This document shows, piece after piece, positions 7,965-16,323 of a stretch of DNA of 64,000 nt. Source of the stretch: Hyalangium versicolor (GTDB taxonomy: Bacteria; Myxococcota; Myxococcia; Myxococcales; Myxococcaceae); contig NZ_JAHXBF010000011.1 of NCBI RefSeq assembly GCF_020103695.1, positions 124,001-188,000 of the forward strand, written 5' to 3'. The stretch's first letter is position 1, and every line of letters begins with the position of its first letter. A program made the position numbers and the translations under genes. The notes beneath the pieces were generated by a model. The model was not told where the DNA came from. It searched no databases and saw only the letters and a list, made by a program, of their open reading frames with translations.

Positions 7965-8644
7965 GCCTCCGCGAGCTGGGCGGCGGGAGGCATTTCCGGG
8001 GAGGCATCTGTCATGAGGATGAGCGGCGCCAACACGAGAGCCGCTCCCGCAGAGCCAACGACCACGACAGCGAAGGCCACGCCAGCGATGACCACGACGG
8101 CGCCCACGGCGAGCTCCGTGCGGTGTTTCTTGATCCAGTCAACAGCAGGGTCTATCGCATCGAACTCAGCGGCGAATTCATCCGCCCATTCACCGCGCCC
8201 CTTCTTGCAGTCGATCGCGGCCTCCATGCAGTTGGTTCGACACCACCAGCCCCTGGCGATGCGCCATGGCTGCGCCTGGGTATCCATGTATTTGCGGTGG
8301 CCGATCACGAATGGCCTGCTGCTGTTGAGGCAGTCCCTGACGCACTGGTCATGGCGTCCGTCGCAATACGCGTTCAGCCCCGAGGAGGTTGAGACGCGCA
8401 CGATGCCTCGATAGGGGCTCGCTGTGCTCAAGGTCTGCTGGAACTTCGCCAGGTCAAGCTCCTTCAGCGGAATCCAGGAGTGGGTCACCTGCCCATCGGG
8501 TTTTTGCTCAAAGATGAGAGCGTACCTGGACAGTTCCTGGGAGCGCGTAGGGCCAGCTTCCGAATAGCGCGGCGCGCCACAGGAAACGAGCATGAGGGCA
8601 AGGCTCAGCGCCATGGCTCTTCGTGTCACGGAGTCAATTCTCAT
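7955..8644 (-). CDS. Cys-rich lipoprotein with C-terminal hydrophobic segment
   Basis: The 229-aa product begins with a lipoprotein signal (ALSLALMLVSCGAP; lipobox LVSC), and an ACTGGAGG ribosome-binding site precedes the ATG at 8644. Between residues 90 and 150 are paired cysteines (YCDGRHDQCVRDC, WWCRTNCMEAAIDC), suggesting disulfides in the envelope. Residues about 173-208 form a long hydrophobic Val/Ala/Gly stretch. It overlaps the following gene by 10 bp. The architecture recalls myxobacterial lipoprotein toxin families exchanged between cells, but no nuclease or other toxin domain is visible, so this is only a suggestion. Confidence 0.65.
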   Translation of the reverse strand: MRIDSVTRRAMALSLALMLVSCGAPRYSEAGPTRSQELSRYALIFEQKPDGQVTHSWIPLKELDLAKFQQTLSTASPYRGIVRVSTSSGLNAYCDGRHDQCVRDCLNSSRPFVIGHRKYMDTQAQPWRIARGWWCRTNCMEAAIDCKKGRGEWADEFAAEFDAIDPAVDWIKKHRTELAVGAVVVIAGVAFAVVVVGSAGAALVLAPLILMTDASPEMPPAAQLAEACR

Positions 8645-9014
8645 GGCGGCGCGCCTCCAGTGGGATCAAGCAGGAGCCCGCCAACTTCCGCAAGGCGACA
8701 TGCGAAAGCCCCCTGTTGCCAGGTGAAGGGGCTCAGAGGGGCTGCTCATCGTCTTTCCACCAAACGGGCTTCCCTGGGAACCGGATGCACTGAGCCCAAG
8801 GATTCCAGAGGCTTACGTGGAGTTCGGGTGTAGTGGCCTGGCGAGAGGCCGAGTTGCACTTCTGACGCCGTCAGAAGTAGCCAACGGGGAGCCTGATCTC
8901 GCAGTACCGTCCGCGAACGCCGACAGTCGCACCGTCTCCCAGCGCGGACGAATCGTCCGCGTCCGCGGACAGTCCCACCTGACTGAGCAGCAAGACAGGC
9001 AGGGCGCGGAGGCG
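8645..9014. other. Non-coding stretch with three strong inverted repeats
   Basis: No gene is supported in this 370-bp stretch. It holds AGCCCC/GGGGCT arms at 8707-8733, a perfect 8-bp repeat CTTCTGAC-gcc-GTCAGAAG at 8859-8877, and a perfect 8-bp repeat CGCGGACG-aat-CGTCCGCG at 8943-8961, with TCCGCGGA right after it. The last two lie downstream of the aquaporin gene and could be terminators or remnants of mobile DNA. None has a clear U-tract. Confidence 0.5.
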
Positions 9015-9830
9015 TCAGCTCTCCGCTGGCCGCCGAGGGACAACGCGCTCGGCTCGTTCGCTCTCCAGGGCCTGCTCGGCTCGCGAGGCGGGGATCTCCA
9101 CCACCGGGCGATGGACGGTTCGGTAGACCGCTGCGGCCAGCCCGCCACCCAGCAACGGGGCGACGATGAACACCCAGAGCTGCTGCAGCGCCCAGCCCCC
9201 AACGAATACCGCAGGCCCCAGGCTGCGCGCCGGGTTCACCGAGGTGTTCGTGAGGGGAATGCCCACCAGGTGGATCAATGTCAGCACGAGGCCGATGGCT
9301 ACGCCCGCGAACCCAACGGGCGCTCGCACGTCCGTAGCCCCCAGGACGGTGAGCACCAGCAGGAAGGTAAGGACGATCTCCGCCAGGAAGGCCGCACCTG
9401 CGCCGTACTGCCCAGGCGAGTGAGCCCCAAACCCGTTGGCTCCCAGCCCCTGCGCCGCTGCCGAGTAGCCCTCTGGAGCCCCTCTCGCCAGCAACAACAC
9501 GATGCCCGCTGCTACGATGGCCCCCAGGCACTGGGCCAGGAGATAGCCCGGAACATACCGGCGCTCGATCTTCCCGCACAGCATCAAGCCGATTGTCACC
9601 GCGGGGTTGACGTGGCAGCCCGAAATGGGGCCGATGGCATAGACCATCGCGAGCAGCGACAGCCCGAAGGCGAACGAGACACCCAGAAAGCCAATGCGCT
9701 CCCCCGCCAGGACGGCAGCTCCCACGCCTCCGAGCACGAGAACAAAGGTTCCTACGAACTCGGCGAGGTATCGTCGGATTGCCTCACCGCCTGCCGCCTG
9801 AGAACCCACCTTCGCCGTAGCATTCGCCAT
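9015..9830 (-). CDS. aqpZ: Aquaporin Z-like water channel
   Basis: This is an MIP-family channel of 271 aa with six membrane segments and two half-helices. Both NPA motifs are present: HVNPAVTIG in the first half and SVNPARSLG in the second. The aromatic/arginine filter reads as in water-selective AqpZ, with His in LTLIHLVG, Thr in PLTNTSVNPARS and Arg after the second NPA. N- and C-terminal hydrophilic extensions of about 20 and 40 residues are longer than in E. coli AqpZ. It lies inside the segment bounded by hpt-end repeats, so it may be acquired cargo. Confidence 0.9.
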   Translation of the reverse strand: MANATAKVGSQAAGGEAIRRYLAEFVGTFVLVLGGVGAAVLAGERIGFLGVSFAFGLSLLAMVYAIGPISGCHVNPAVTIGLMLCGKIERRYVPGYLLAQCLGAIVAAGIVLLLARGAPEGYSAAAQGLGANGFGAHSPGQYGAGAAFLAEIVLTFLLVLTVLGATDVRAPVGFAGVAIGLVLTLIHLVGIPLTNTSVNPARSLGPAVFVGGWALQQLWVFIVAPLLGGGLAAAVYRTVHRPVVEIPASRAEQALESERAERVVPRRPAES

Positions 9831-10037
9831 GGGGCACCTCCCAAGCGGGGCGCCCAGACCTCGACTGTCCCCGCCATGAGTGTTGACTCATGGTGACGCT
9901 GCTCACGCTGTCCGCAGGAGCAACACTCTTAACGAAGCACCGGCTGTCACGGCTGCCAAGGAGAGTGCTCCGGTTGCGCTCCTCTCCACGCCTGGGCGAG
10001 AGGAGCAGCCGGGTCTTCGAGCGCCCTCCCCACGTGC

Positions 10038-10571
10038 CTACTTCCCCTTCATCACTCCAATGAAGGGCACGTTCCGGTACTTCTCCGCGTAGTCCAGCCC
10101 GTAGCCCACGACGAACACGTCGTCGATCACGAAGCCCTTGTAGTCGATGTGGATCTTCGTCCGAGCCCGCGCCGGCTTCTCCAGCAGCGACGCCACCTTC
10201 AGCGACGCCGGATGCCGCGCCCGCAGGTTCTCCAGCAGGAAGCTCATCGTCAGCCCGGTGTCGATGATGTCCTCGATCACCAGCAGGTGCTTGCCCGCCA
10301 TCGGCTTGCTCACGTCCGTGGTGATCCGCACCTCGCCCGTCGTCTCCGTCCCGCCCTGGTACGAGGACACCCCCAGGAACTCGAGCGTCAGCGGCAGATC
10401 AATGGCCCGCGCCAGATCCATCGCGAAGAACGTGGAGCCCTTCAGCACGCAGACCAGCGTCAGCTCTTTGCCCTGGTAATCCCGCGTGATCTCCGCGCCC
10501 AGCTCGCGCACCCGCGCCTGGACCTTCTTCTCGTCGATCAGCGTCCCGACGTCACTCTCGTAGAAAGCCAC
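10038..10571 (-). CDS. hpt: Hypoxanthine phosphoribosyltransferase
   Basis: This purine salvage enzyme joins hypoxanthine or guanine to PRPP. The 177-aa length is normal for the family. The PRPP loop is VIEDIIDTGLTMS, the flexible-loop Ser-Tyr occurs in GVSSYQGG, and the C-terminal metal/base region is DDVFVVGYGLDYAEKYRN. It is the last gene of a minus-strand salvage cluster after tdk and upp, with a 10-bp gap to upp. Its 3' end is duplicated at 6888-6958, suggesting use as an integration site. Confidence 0.95.
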   Translation of the reverse strand: MAFYESDVGTLIDEKKVQARVRELGAEITRDYQGKELTLVCVLKGSTFFAMDLARAIDLPLTLEFLGVSSYQGGTETTGEVRITTDVSKPMAGKHLLVIEDIIDTGLTMSFLLENLRARHPASLKVASLLEKPARARTKIHIDYKGFVIDDVFVVGYGLDYAEKYRNVPFIGVMKGK

Positions 10572-10581
10572 GGCTCGTCCC

Positions 10582-11397
10582 CTACACGTACGCGTTGTTC
10601 ATGATCTCCCCGAAGCCGCCGCCTCCGGGAACGATGTACTGCCGCTCGTCCAGCCCCCGCTCCTTCTCCCAGTGCGTCCCCGGCTCCGTCCCGAACACCT
10701 CCGGCGGAGACATGCCCCGATCCAGCCGCAGCGCGTAGATCGTCACGTCCGGGTGCTCCGTCGTCAGCCGCTTCAGGTACTCCGGCGTGACGATCAGGTT
10801 CAGCGTGATGATCCGCCGAGGCTTCCCCGGCACCTTGTTCTTGTACAGCGAGATCGCCGTCGACAGGCTCCCGCCCGTCGCGCCCATCGGATCCGGGAAC
10901 AGGACGATCGCGTCATCCACGTCCCCGCCGATCTTCGCTCCGCCGATGTTCGAGCCCACCACCGTGTGCTCCGCATCGATCATCCGGCTCATGATGATGT
11001 GGTCCTGCCGCACCAGCGTCGGATCCACCGTGACGTTCAGCAAGTCGTACGTCACCTGAGAAGGCAGCGTCCCCGCCCGAGCGATGTTCACCGTCACCAC
11101 GCGCGTGTGCGCGTCGATCACCTCGCCCTGGAAGATGCCCTGCGGCGTCGAATCCACCATGCGCGTGGGGATGGCCACCATCTTCCGCGGGAACTCCGCG
11201 TTGATGACCGTCTTCACCAGATCCGAATACAGCAGCTCCACCAGGCGGTTGATCTGCGGCTGCACCGTCCCCTTGGCGCACAACGTCGCCAACTGGGAGA
11301 GGAGAAAAGGATTTCCCACCAGATGGACCTGCGGGCCATACCGGTGGTTCAGCTCGTTCAGCCGGAACGGCACGTTGGCATACAGCGTGTCGCGCAT
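10582..11397 (-). CDS. upp: Uracil phosphoribosyltransferase
   Basis: This enzyme salvages uracil to UMP with PRPP. At 271 residues it is about 60 longer than the usual Upp (about 208). The PRPP-binding loop is clear (VLFPDPMGATGGSLSTAI, compare DPMLATGGS of the family). The C terminus (IVPGGGGFGEIMNNAYV) corresponds to the glycine-rich uracil-binding end. The extra length is mostly N-terminal and near the C terminus. It lies between tdk and hpt with short gaps (18 and 10 bp), so one salvage operon is likely. Confidence 0.85.
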   Translation of the reverse strand: MRDTLYANVPFRLNELNHRYGPQVHLVGNPFLLSQLATLCAKGTVQPQINRLVELLYSDLVKTVINAEFPRKMVAIPTRMVDSTPQGIFQGEVIDAHTRVVTVNIARAGTLPSQVTYDLLNVTVDPTLVRQDHIIMSRMIDAEHTVVGSNIGGAKIGGDVDDAIVLFPDPMGATGGSLSTAISLYKNKVPGKPRRIITLNLIVTPEYLKRLTTEHPDVTIYALRLDRGMSPPEVFGTEPGTHWEKERGLDERQYIVPGGGGFGEIMNNAYV

Positions 11398-11415
11398 CGG
11401 ACCCTCCTCTTCGAT

Positions 11416-12015
11416 TCAGTCGAACAGCTTGAGCGTCTGGGGCGGCGTGGCCTCCGCCGGCTCCGGCACGTGGCACTTGCGGCAGCGCGCCTCGTAGGCC
11501 CCCGCCGCCCCCACCACCACCCGCTCCTCCCGAGCCGCCAGCCGCTGCGAACGGTTGGCCGGATTGCCGCACACCACACAGATGGCCAGCTCCTTCGTCA
11601 CGTACTCGGCCACCGCCAGCAGCTGCGGCATCGGCTCGAAGGGGCGCCCCTGGTAGTCCTGGTCCAGTCCCGCACAGATGACGCGCAGCCCCTTGTTGGC
11701 CAGCGCCTCGCACACCTGCACCACCTCGGGACCGAAAAATTGGACCTCGTCGATACCGATCACCTGTGTCTCAGGCGACAAATGGTAGAAAATTTCTTCA
11801 GCCCTCTCGATGGGCGTAGAGACCAGTTTGAGCTGCGAGTGGCTCACGACCTGGGTCTCGTCGTAGCGGTCATCCAGCTTCGGCTTGAAGACCTGAACGC
11901 GCTGCTTGCCGTAGACGGCGCGCTTGACGCGGCGGATCAACTCCTCCGTCTTGCCGGAGAACATCGAGCCGCAGATGACCTCTATCCACCCGATATCTTT
12001 GGGGAATTGGTGCAC
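11416..12015 (-). CDS. tdk: Thymidine kinase (type II)
   Basis: This enzyme phosphorylates thymidine to dTMP. The 199-aa product has the P-loop GSMFSGKTEELIRR, the Walker-B/DEVQ motif IGIDEVQFFG, the lasso-region glycine motif GLDQDYQGRPF, and four zinc ligands in CVVCGNPA and RCRKCH. It is the first gene of the tdk-upp-hpt salvage cluster. Confidence 0.95.
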   Translation of the reverse strand: MHQFPKDIGWIEVICGSMFSGKTEELIRRVKRAVYGKQRVQVFKPKLDDRYDETQVVSHSQLKLVSTPIERAEEIFYHLSPETQVIGIDEVQFFGPEVVQVCEALANKGLRVICAGLDQDYQGRPFEPMPQLLAVAEYVTKELAICVVCGNPANRSQRLAAREERVVVGAAGAYEARCRKCHVPEPAEATPPQTLKLFD

Positions 12016-12188
12016 GAGAAGATCCCCGTCCGTGGGCGGAGGGCGCGCGGATACTCATTCAGCCTCCCCACGGAGTCAATGACGGCGTGAGCCCCAGCCC
12101 TCCTTCTCGAGGCCTGCCCCGCGCCCCCGCTCACGCCTGCCTGCCCGCTCCTTTCCGGAGAGGCCCGGGAAGCTGGCAAGACTCTTGA

Positions 12189-12596
12189 ATGAACCTACCC
12201 GCAAGATTCTCACGGGAGGTTCGGGTGGCGGCGACGGCACAACAGCAGGTACGGAGTTTCTGGGCGAGCTTCGAGTCGTTCTACCTCTCACCGGCCTCGG
12301 TGGCGCTGCTGGTGCTCAACCTCCTGGACGGGCTGTTCACGCTCACATTCCTCCAGTTGGACGTGGCCGAGGAGCTCAACCCGCTCATGCGCGCGGCGTA
12401 CGAGAGCTCCCCTCTGCTGTTCATGGTGTCCAAGCTCGTGATCGTGAACGCGGGGCTGACGCTGCTGTGCATGCACCGAGGCCTGCGCGCAAGTCGACTG
12501 GCCATTCGGGCAGGCGCCCTCATCTACGCCATCATCAACGTCTACCACTTCGCCTTCCTGGCCCACCTGGTGCGCCACTGGCCCCACTTCGCATGA
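12189..12596 (+). CDS. DUF5658-type small membrane protein
   Basis: The 135-aa protein has three predicted membrane segments at about residues 36-54, 76-95 and 103-125. The motif NLLDGLFTLTFLQLDVAEELNPLMRAAYESSPLLF is characteristic of the DUF5658 family, which is common in myxobacteria. Function is unknown. The start at 12189 keeps a 30-residue basic N-terminal tail. It is divergent from tdk with about 170 bp between. Confidence 0.75.
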   Translation: MNLPARFSREVRVAATAQQQVRSFWASFESFYLSPASVALLVLNLLDGLFTLTFLQLDVAEELNPLMRAAYESSPLLFMVSKLVIVNAGLTLLCMHRGLRASRLAIRAGALIYAIINVYHFAFLAHLVRHWPHFA

Positions 12597-12699
12597 CAAC
12601 CGCACAACGTAGTGAGTAGCGAGGGACTTGCATTTAGGGGCCTCCTTGTCCCAGGCTTCCCGCCAGCACTGCTCTTTCGGGTTCCTGGTGGGGGGCCAC

Positions 12700-12999
12700 A
12701 TGAACATCACCGACGTCCGGGTGTTTCCAGTCGCAGAGGACAAGCTGAAGGCCTATGTGACGATCACCCTGGATCACTGTTTCGTCATCCGCGACCTCAA
12801 GGTCATTCACGGCGCCTCCGGGCTCTTCATCGCGATGCCCGCGAAGAAGCGCAAGGACGGCACCTACAAGGACATCGCCCATCCCCTCAATGCGGACACC
12901 CGCAGCGAGATGGAGCGGATCATCCTCCATGAGTACGAGAAGCAAACGGCCAACGGACATTCGCTGCACAATGTCCTGATGGCCGCTGAGGCCGACTAA
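12700..12999 (+). CDS. spoVG: SpoVG-family RNA/DNA-binding regulator
   Basis: The 99-aa product matches the whole SpoVG family length: MNITDVRVFPVAEDKLKAYV at the start, then FVIRDLKVIHGASGLFIAMPAKKR and the DIAHPLNADTRSEME helix. SpoVG proteins bind nucleic acid and act as global post-transcriptional or developmental regulators in diverse bacteria. The start at 12700 is chosen because the family begins with MxITDVR; the reading frame stays open upstream. It lies 41 bp before prs. Confidence 0.93.
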   Translation: MNITDVRVFPVAEDKLKAYVTITLDHCFVIRDLKVIHGASGLFIAMPAKKRKDGTYKDIAHPLNADTRSEMERIILHEYEKQTANGHSLHNVLMAAEAD

Positions 13000-13040
13000 G
13001 GCGCTTCCCTTGCGGGCGTGGGCGGGTTAGTAGCGCGCGC

Positions 13041-13994
13041 ATGGCGCTCGCTCACGACTTCAAGGTGTTCTCCGGCAGTTCCAATCCGGGGCTGGCCCAG
13101 CGGATCAGCGATTATCTCAAGCGGCCGCTGGGCAAGGCGACGGTCGGCCGCTTCTCCGACGGGGAGATCCACGTCGAGATCGGTGAGAACGTCCGAGGAC
13201 AGGACGTCTTCATCATCCAGTCCACGTGCCCGCCGGCCAATGATCACCTCATGGAGCTGCTGATCATCTGCGACGCCCTCAAGCGGGCGAGCGCGGGCTC
13301 GATCAACGCGGTCATGCCCTACTACGGCTACGCCCGGCAGGACCGGAAGGTGGCGCCGCGCACGCCCATCACCGCCAAGCTGATCGCCGACATGCTCGAG
13401 GTGGCTGGCGTCAACCGCGTGGTGTCCATGGACATGCACGCCGGGCAGATCCAGGGCTTCTTCAACATCCCGTCGGATCACCTCTACGGCTCGCCGGTGT
13501 TCCTCGAGGATCTGCGCAAGCGGTTCCCGGACACGCAGGATCTGGTGATCGTCTCGCCGGACGCGGGCGGCGTGGAGCGCGCGCGCGCCTACTCGAAGCG
13601 GCTGAACTCGGGCCTGGCCATCATCGACAAGCGCCGCCCGCGGCCCAACTCGTCCGAGGTGATGAACCTCATTGGCGATGTGAAGGGCAAGGACACCGTG
13701 CTGGTGGACGACATGGTGGACACCGCCGGCACGCTGGCCCAGGCGGCCGCCGCACTGAAGGACAAGGGCGCGCGCCGGGTGGTTGCCTACGCCGTCCACC
13801 CCGTCCTCTCGGGTCCGGCCATCCAGCGCATCACCGACTCGGTGCTGGAGGAAGTGGTTTTCACCGACACCGTGCCTCTGGCGCCCGCGGCGCAGGCGTG
13901 CTCGAAGATCCGCGTGCTCACCACGGAGCGGCTGTTCGGCGAGGCCATTGCCCGCATCCACCGGGCCGACTCGCTCAGCTCCCTGTTCGTCTAG
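13041..13994 (+). CDS. prs: Ribose-phosphate pyrophosphokinase (PRPP synthase)
   Basis: The enzyme makes PRPP from ribose 5-phosphate and ATP, feeding the salvage enzymes encoded nearby. The 317-aa product has the family start FKVFSGSSNPGLAQRI, the catalytic flexible loop around YYGYARQDRKVAPRTPITAK, the MDMHAGQIQGFF motif, and the PRPP loop VLVDDMVDTAGTLAQAA. The length is normal. No strong ribosome-binding site is seen upstream of the ATG. Confidence 0.96.
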   Translation: MALAHDFKVFSGSSNPGLAQRISDYLKRPLGKATVGRFSDGEIHVEIGENVRGQDVFIIQSTCPPANDHLMELLIICDALKRASAGSINAVMPYYGYARQDRKVAPRTPITAKLIADMLEVAGVNRVVSMDMHAGQIQGFFNIPSDHLYGSPVFLEDLRKRFPDTQDLVIVSPDAGGVERARAYSKRLNSGLAIIDKRRPRPNSSEVMNLIGDVKGKDTVLVDDMVDTAGTLAQAAAALKDKGARRVVAYAVHPVLSGPAIQRITDSVLEEVVFTDTVPLAPAAQACSKIRVLTTERLFGEAIARIHRADSLSSLFV

Positions 13995-14000
13995 GCGTGC

Positions 14001-14042
14001 GCCAGGCTGGCGGGCGGCTTGACTCCAGGCCCGCTGGCTGGC
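14001..14042 (+). other. Hairpin in the prs-rplY gap
   Basis: GCGGGC and GCCCGC, extended by GGCTGGC-like flanks, form a long imperfect stem between prs and rplY. No U-tract follows. It may be a weak terminator for prs or part of a structured rplY leader; the gap of 174 bp is long for this gene-dense area. Confidence 0.35.
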
Positions 14043-14168
14043 ATGTGCCACCTCCACTCCACCGGCTCCCTCCATGAGGCGCCGTCTTCGGGGCCCGCCA
14101 TCGGGGCGGGATGCCGAGGGCGCCAGGCGATCCGGTGGACACTCGCAGTCCCCCGAAGAGGCATTTCC

Positions 14169-14888
14169 ATGTCCGTCGACAAGTCTACTCTCGAAGCGAA
14201 GAGCCGTCAGGGCGCCGGCAAGGGCGCGGCTCGCAAGCTGCGCGGCCTGGGCCTGGTGCCCGCCGTCGTCTACGGCAAGCACCTGCAGGCGCCGGTGCAC
14301 GTCGCGCTGGATCCGAAGGCCATCCGCCAGTCCATCAACACCCCGCACAAGCTCAACACGCTGATCTCCCTAAAGCTGGACGGGGCCTCGCACCAAGTGC
14401 TGCTGAAGGACTACCAGATGGATCCCGTCACCCGCGAGATCCTCCACGCCGACTTCATCGCGGTGAAGGACAACGAGAAGGTCAAGGTGAACGTGCCGCT
14501 GGTGCTCACCGGTAAGGCCGTGGGCACCGCGGATGGCGGTCTGCTCACCCAGGCCCGCCGCGAGCTCGAGGTGTGGGCGCTGCCGCAGGCCATTCCGGAG
14601 AAGATCGAGGCGGATGTCACCCACCTCAAGATCGCCATGGTGCTCCACGTCAACGACATCAAGCTCCCCGAGGGCGTGTCGGTGAAGACGAACGTCAACT
14701 ACACGCTGGCCGTGGTCAGCGCACCCGAGCGCGAGGAGGTTCCGCAGGCTGCTGCTGCTGCTGCGGCTCCGGCGGCGGGTGCCGCGGCGGCTCCGGCGGC
14801 CAAGGCAGGCGATGCCAAGGCGGGCGATGCCAAGGCGGGCGATGCCAAGGCGGCCGCGGGTGCGGCCAAGGCTCCGGCGAAGAAGTAA
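14169..14888 (+). CDS. rplY: Large ribosomal subunit protein bL25, CTC/TL5 long form
   Basis: This 239-aa 5S-rRNA-binding protein contains the L25 beta-barrel (KSRQGAGKGAARKLRGLGLVPAVVYG onward) and the C-terminal TL5/CTC domain (YTLAVVSAPEREE end). It carries an Ala/Lys/Asp-rich tail with KAGDA repeats. The start at 14169 has AAGAGG upstream. A rho-independent terminator-like hairpin follows before pth. Confidence 0.93.
   Translation: MSVDKSTLEAKSRQGAGKGAARKLRGLGLVPAVVYGKHLQAPVHVALDPKAIRQSINTPHKLNTLISLKLDGASHQVLLKDYQMDPVTREILHADFIAVKDNEKVKVNVPLVLTGKAVGTADGGLLTQARRELEVWALPQAIPEKIEADVTHLKIAMVLHVNDIKLPEGVSVKTNVNYTLAVVSAPEREEVPQAAAAAAAPAAGAAAAPAAKAGDAKAGDAKAGDAKAAAGAAKAPAKK
14799..14852 (+). 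repeat. 15-bp tandem repeat encoding KAGDA in bL25
   Basis: The unit gccaaggcgggcgat occurs in near-perfect tandem (three full copies plus a partial) within the 3' end of rplY. It encodes a low-complexity Lys/Ala/Gly/Asp tail, and copy number probably varies between strains. Confidence 0.8.
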
Positions 14889-14910
14889 TCTGGCGCTGGT
14901 TTGTCCGAAG

Positions 14911-14946
14911 CGGGGCTGGCCTCTCGGGGCCGGCCCCGTTTTCTTT
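14911..14946 (+). terminator. Rho-independent terminator after rplY
   Basis: CGGGGCTGGCC and GGCCGGCCCCG form a GC-rich stem followed by TTTTCTTT. The T-run ends only a few bases before the pth ribosome-binding site (TAGGAG), so it could attenuate read-through from rplY into pth. Confidence 0.75.
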
Positions 14947-14957
14947 AGGAGCCTCCC

Positions 14958-15533
14958 ATGAAGCTCATCTGCGGGCTGGGCAATCCGGGGCGCGAGTACG
15001 AGCGGCACCGGCACAACATCGGGTTCATGGTGGTGGACGCGCTGCTCTCACGCGCTCGCGCCGAGCTGAACCAGGAGAAGTTCCAGGCGCGGGTGGGCCA
15101 GGGCTCGCTGGGCGGCGAGCGCATCCTCTTCGTGGAGCCGCAGACGTATATGAACCTGTCCGGCCGCTCGCTGGCCGAGGCGGCGCGCTTCTACAAGATC
15201 GCCGTGGAGGACATCCTCGTCATCCACGACGAGCTGGACCTGCCCTTCGGCCGGCTGCAGCTCAAGGCGGGCGGAGGCACGGGCGGGCACAACGGGCTGA
15301 AGAGCTCCGTGCAGAGCCTGGGCGCGGACGGCTTCATCCGCCTGCGCTTCGGCATCAGCAAGCCGGAGGGGCCCAACGCCAAGGAGCGCGTGGCCGGCTA
15401 CGTGCTCTCCAACTTCGATGATGGGGAGCGGCGCCAGCTCGAGGAGTTCATCGGCAAGGCCTCGGACATGGCGGAGACGTGGGTGCGCGAGGGGCTCGCC
15501 ACGGCGATGAACCGCTTCAACCGCAAGGCCTGA
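14958..15533 (+). CDS. pth: Peptidyl-tRNA hydrolase
   Basis: The enzyme recycles peptidyl-tRNAs dropped from stalled ribosomes. The 191-aa product carries the family signature: [18 protein letters not shown] with the catalytic His, TYMNLSG with the substrate-binding Asn, [10 protein letters not shown] with the catalytic Asp, and GGHNGLKS. The length is normal. The rplY-pth order is a widely conserved pairing. Confidence 0.96.
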   Translation: MKLICGLGNPGREYERHRHNIGFMVVDALLSRARAELNQEKFQARVGQGSLGGERILFVEPQTYMNLSGRSLAEAARFYKIAVEDILVIHDELDLPFGRLQLKAGGGTGGHNGLKSSVQSLGADGFIRLRFGISKPEGPNAKERVAGYVLSNFDDGERRQLEEFIGKASDMAETWVREGLATAMNRFNRKA

Positions 15534-15588
15534 GCCCTTCCCGGGAGGCCAGCCGTTCCACAGCGCGTCAAAACGGCCACCTCCCGCC

Positions 15589-15617
15589 TTGACTTGAGGG
15601 GGGCCCCCCCGTAGAAG
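15589..15617 (+). promoter_or_regulatory. Putative promoter of the rpsF-rpsR-rplI operon
   Basis: TTGACT (15589-15594), a 17-bp spacer, then TAGAAG (15612-15617) fit a housekeeping promoter. The start would be about 15624, giving a leader of about 180 nt before rpsF. The leader is GC-rich with several hairpins (GTCCCCGGCGGAC and a CGGCTCTTCGGGCCG stem). An S6:S18 autoregulatory RNA element is known at this position in many bacteria; I cannot confirm its conserved bulge by eye. Confidence 0.5.
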
Positions 15618-15804
15618 ACCCCTCCCCTCCCCCCCCGGGGGGCGGGGATGTTCTTTTCCATCTTCCCGTGTTCGCACGGGACGAAGCGCGAAGGTGACGG
15701 GCGCGCTGTTTCCCGTCCCCGGCGGACGGCTCTTCGGGCCGGACGACCGTTTCCCCGCTCCCTGGATTGGCCAGGGGGCACTCGACCCCAAGGGGAGAGA
15801 AAAC

Positions 15805-16278
15805 ATGGCTGAGACACAGGCCGCGGTGCGGCTTCGTGAGTACGAGACCATCTTCCTGGTCAAGCCCGACCTGACTGACGACAACGTGGACCGCCTCAAG
15901 GAGCGCGTCCGTGGCATCGTCAGCCGCGAGGGTGGCAAGGTCCTCCGCTTCACGGTGTGGGGCAAGAAGAAGACGCTCTACCCCATCGCCAAGCAGCCCC
16001 GCGCCATCTACGTGCACACCCACTACCTGGGCAACTCGAAGCTGGTGGCCGAGGTGGAGCGCAACCTGCGCAACCTCGACGAGGTGACGCGCTACCTGTC
16101 CGTGAAGCTGGCCGACGAGGTGGACCCCGAGTCCCGGCCGGTGCTCGAGGACGTGAAGCTGGCGGGCGACGTGGAGGAGACCCGTCCGGGCGCCCCCGAT
16201 CGCGACACGGGCGGCTTCCGCTCCGAGTCGGCCGACGAGGGTGGCGAGGCGGAGGAGGAGGGCACCGAGGAGGCCTAA
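15805..16278 (+). CDS. rpsF: Small ribosomal subunit protein bS6
   Basis: bS6 pairs with bS18 on the 30S platform. The core starts LREYETIFLVKPDLTDDNV and continues through WGKKKTLYPIAKQPRAIYVHTHYLG to EVTRYLSVKL. At 157 aa it is longer than typical S6 because of an acidic Glu/Asp-rich C-terminal tail, comparable in idea to the glutamate tail of E. coli S6. The start at 15805 has AGGGGAGA upstream. It is the first gene of rpsF-rpsR-rplI. Confidence 0.95.
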   Translation: MAETQAAVRLREYETIFLVKPDLTDDNVDRLKERVRGIVSREGGKVLRFTVWGKKKTLYPIAKQPRAIYVHTHYLGNSKLVAEVERNLRNLDEVTRYLSVKLADEVDPESRPVLEDVKLAGDVEETRPGAPDRDTGGFRSESADEGGEAEEEGTEEA

Positions 16279-16323
16279 ACGCCCTTCGGTCTTCCACGGA
16301 CCCTTTCGAGAACGAGAACGCTC

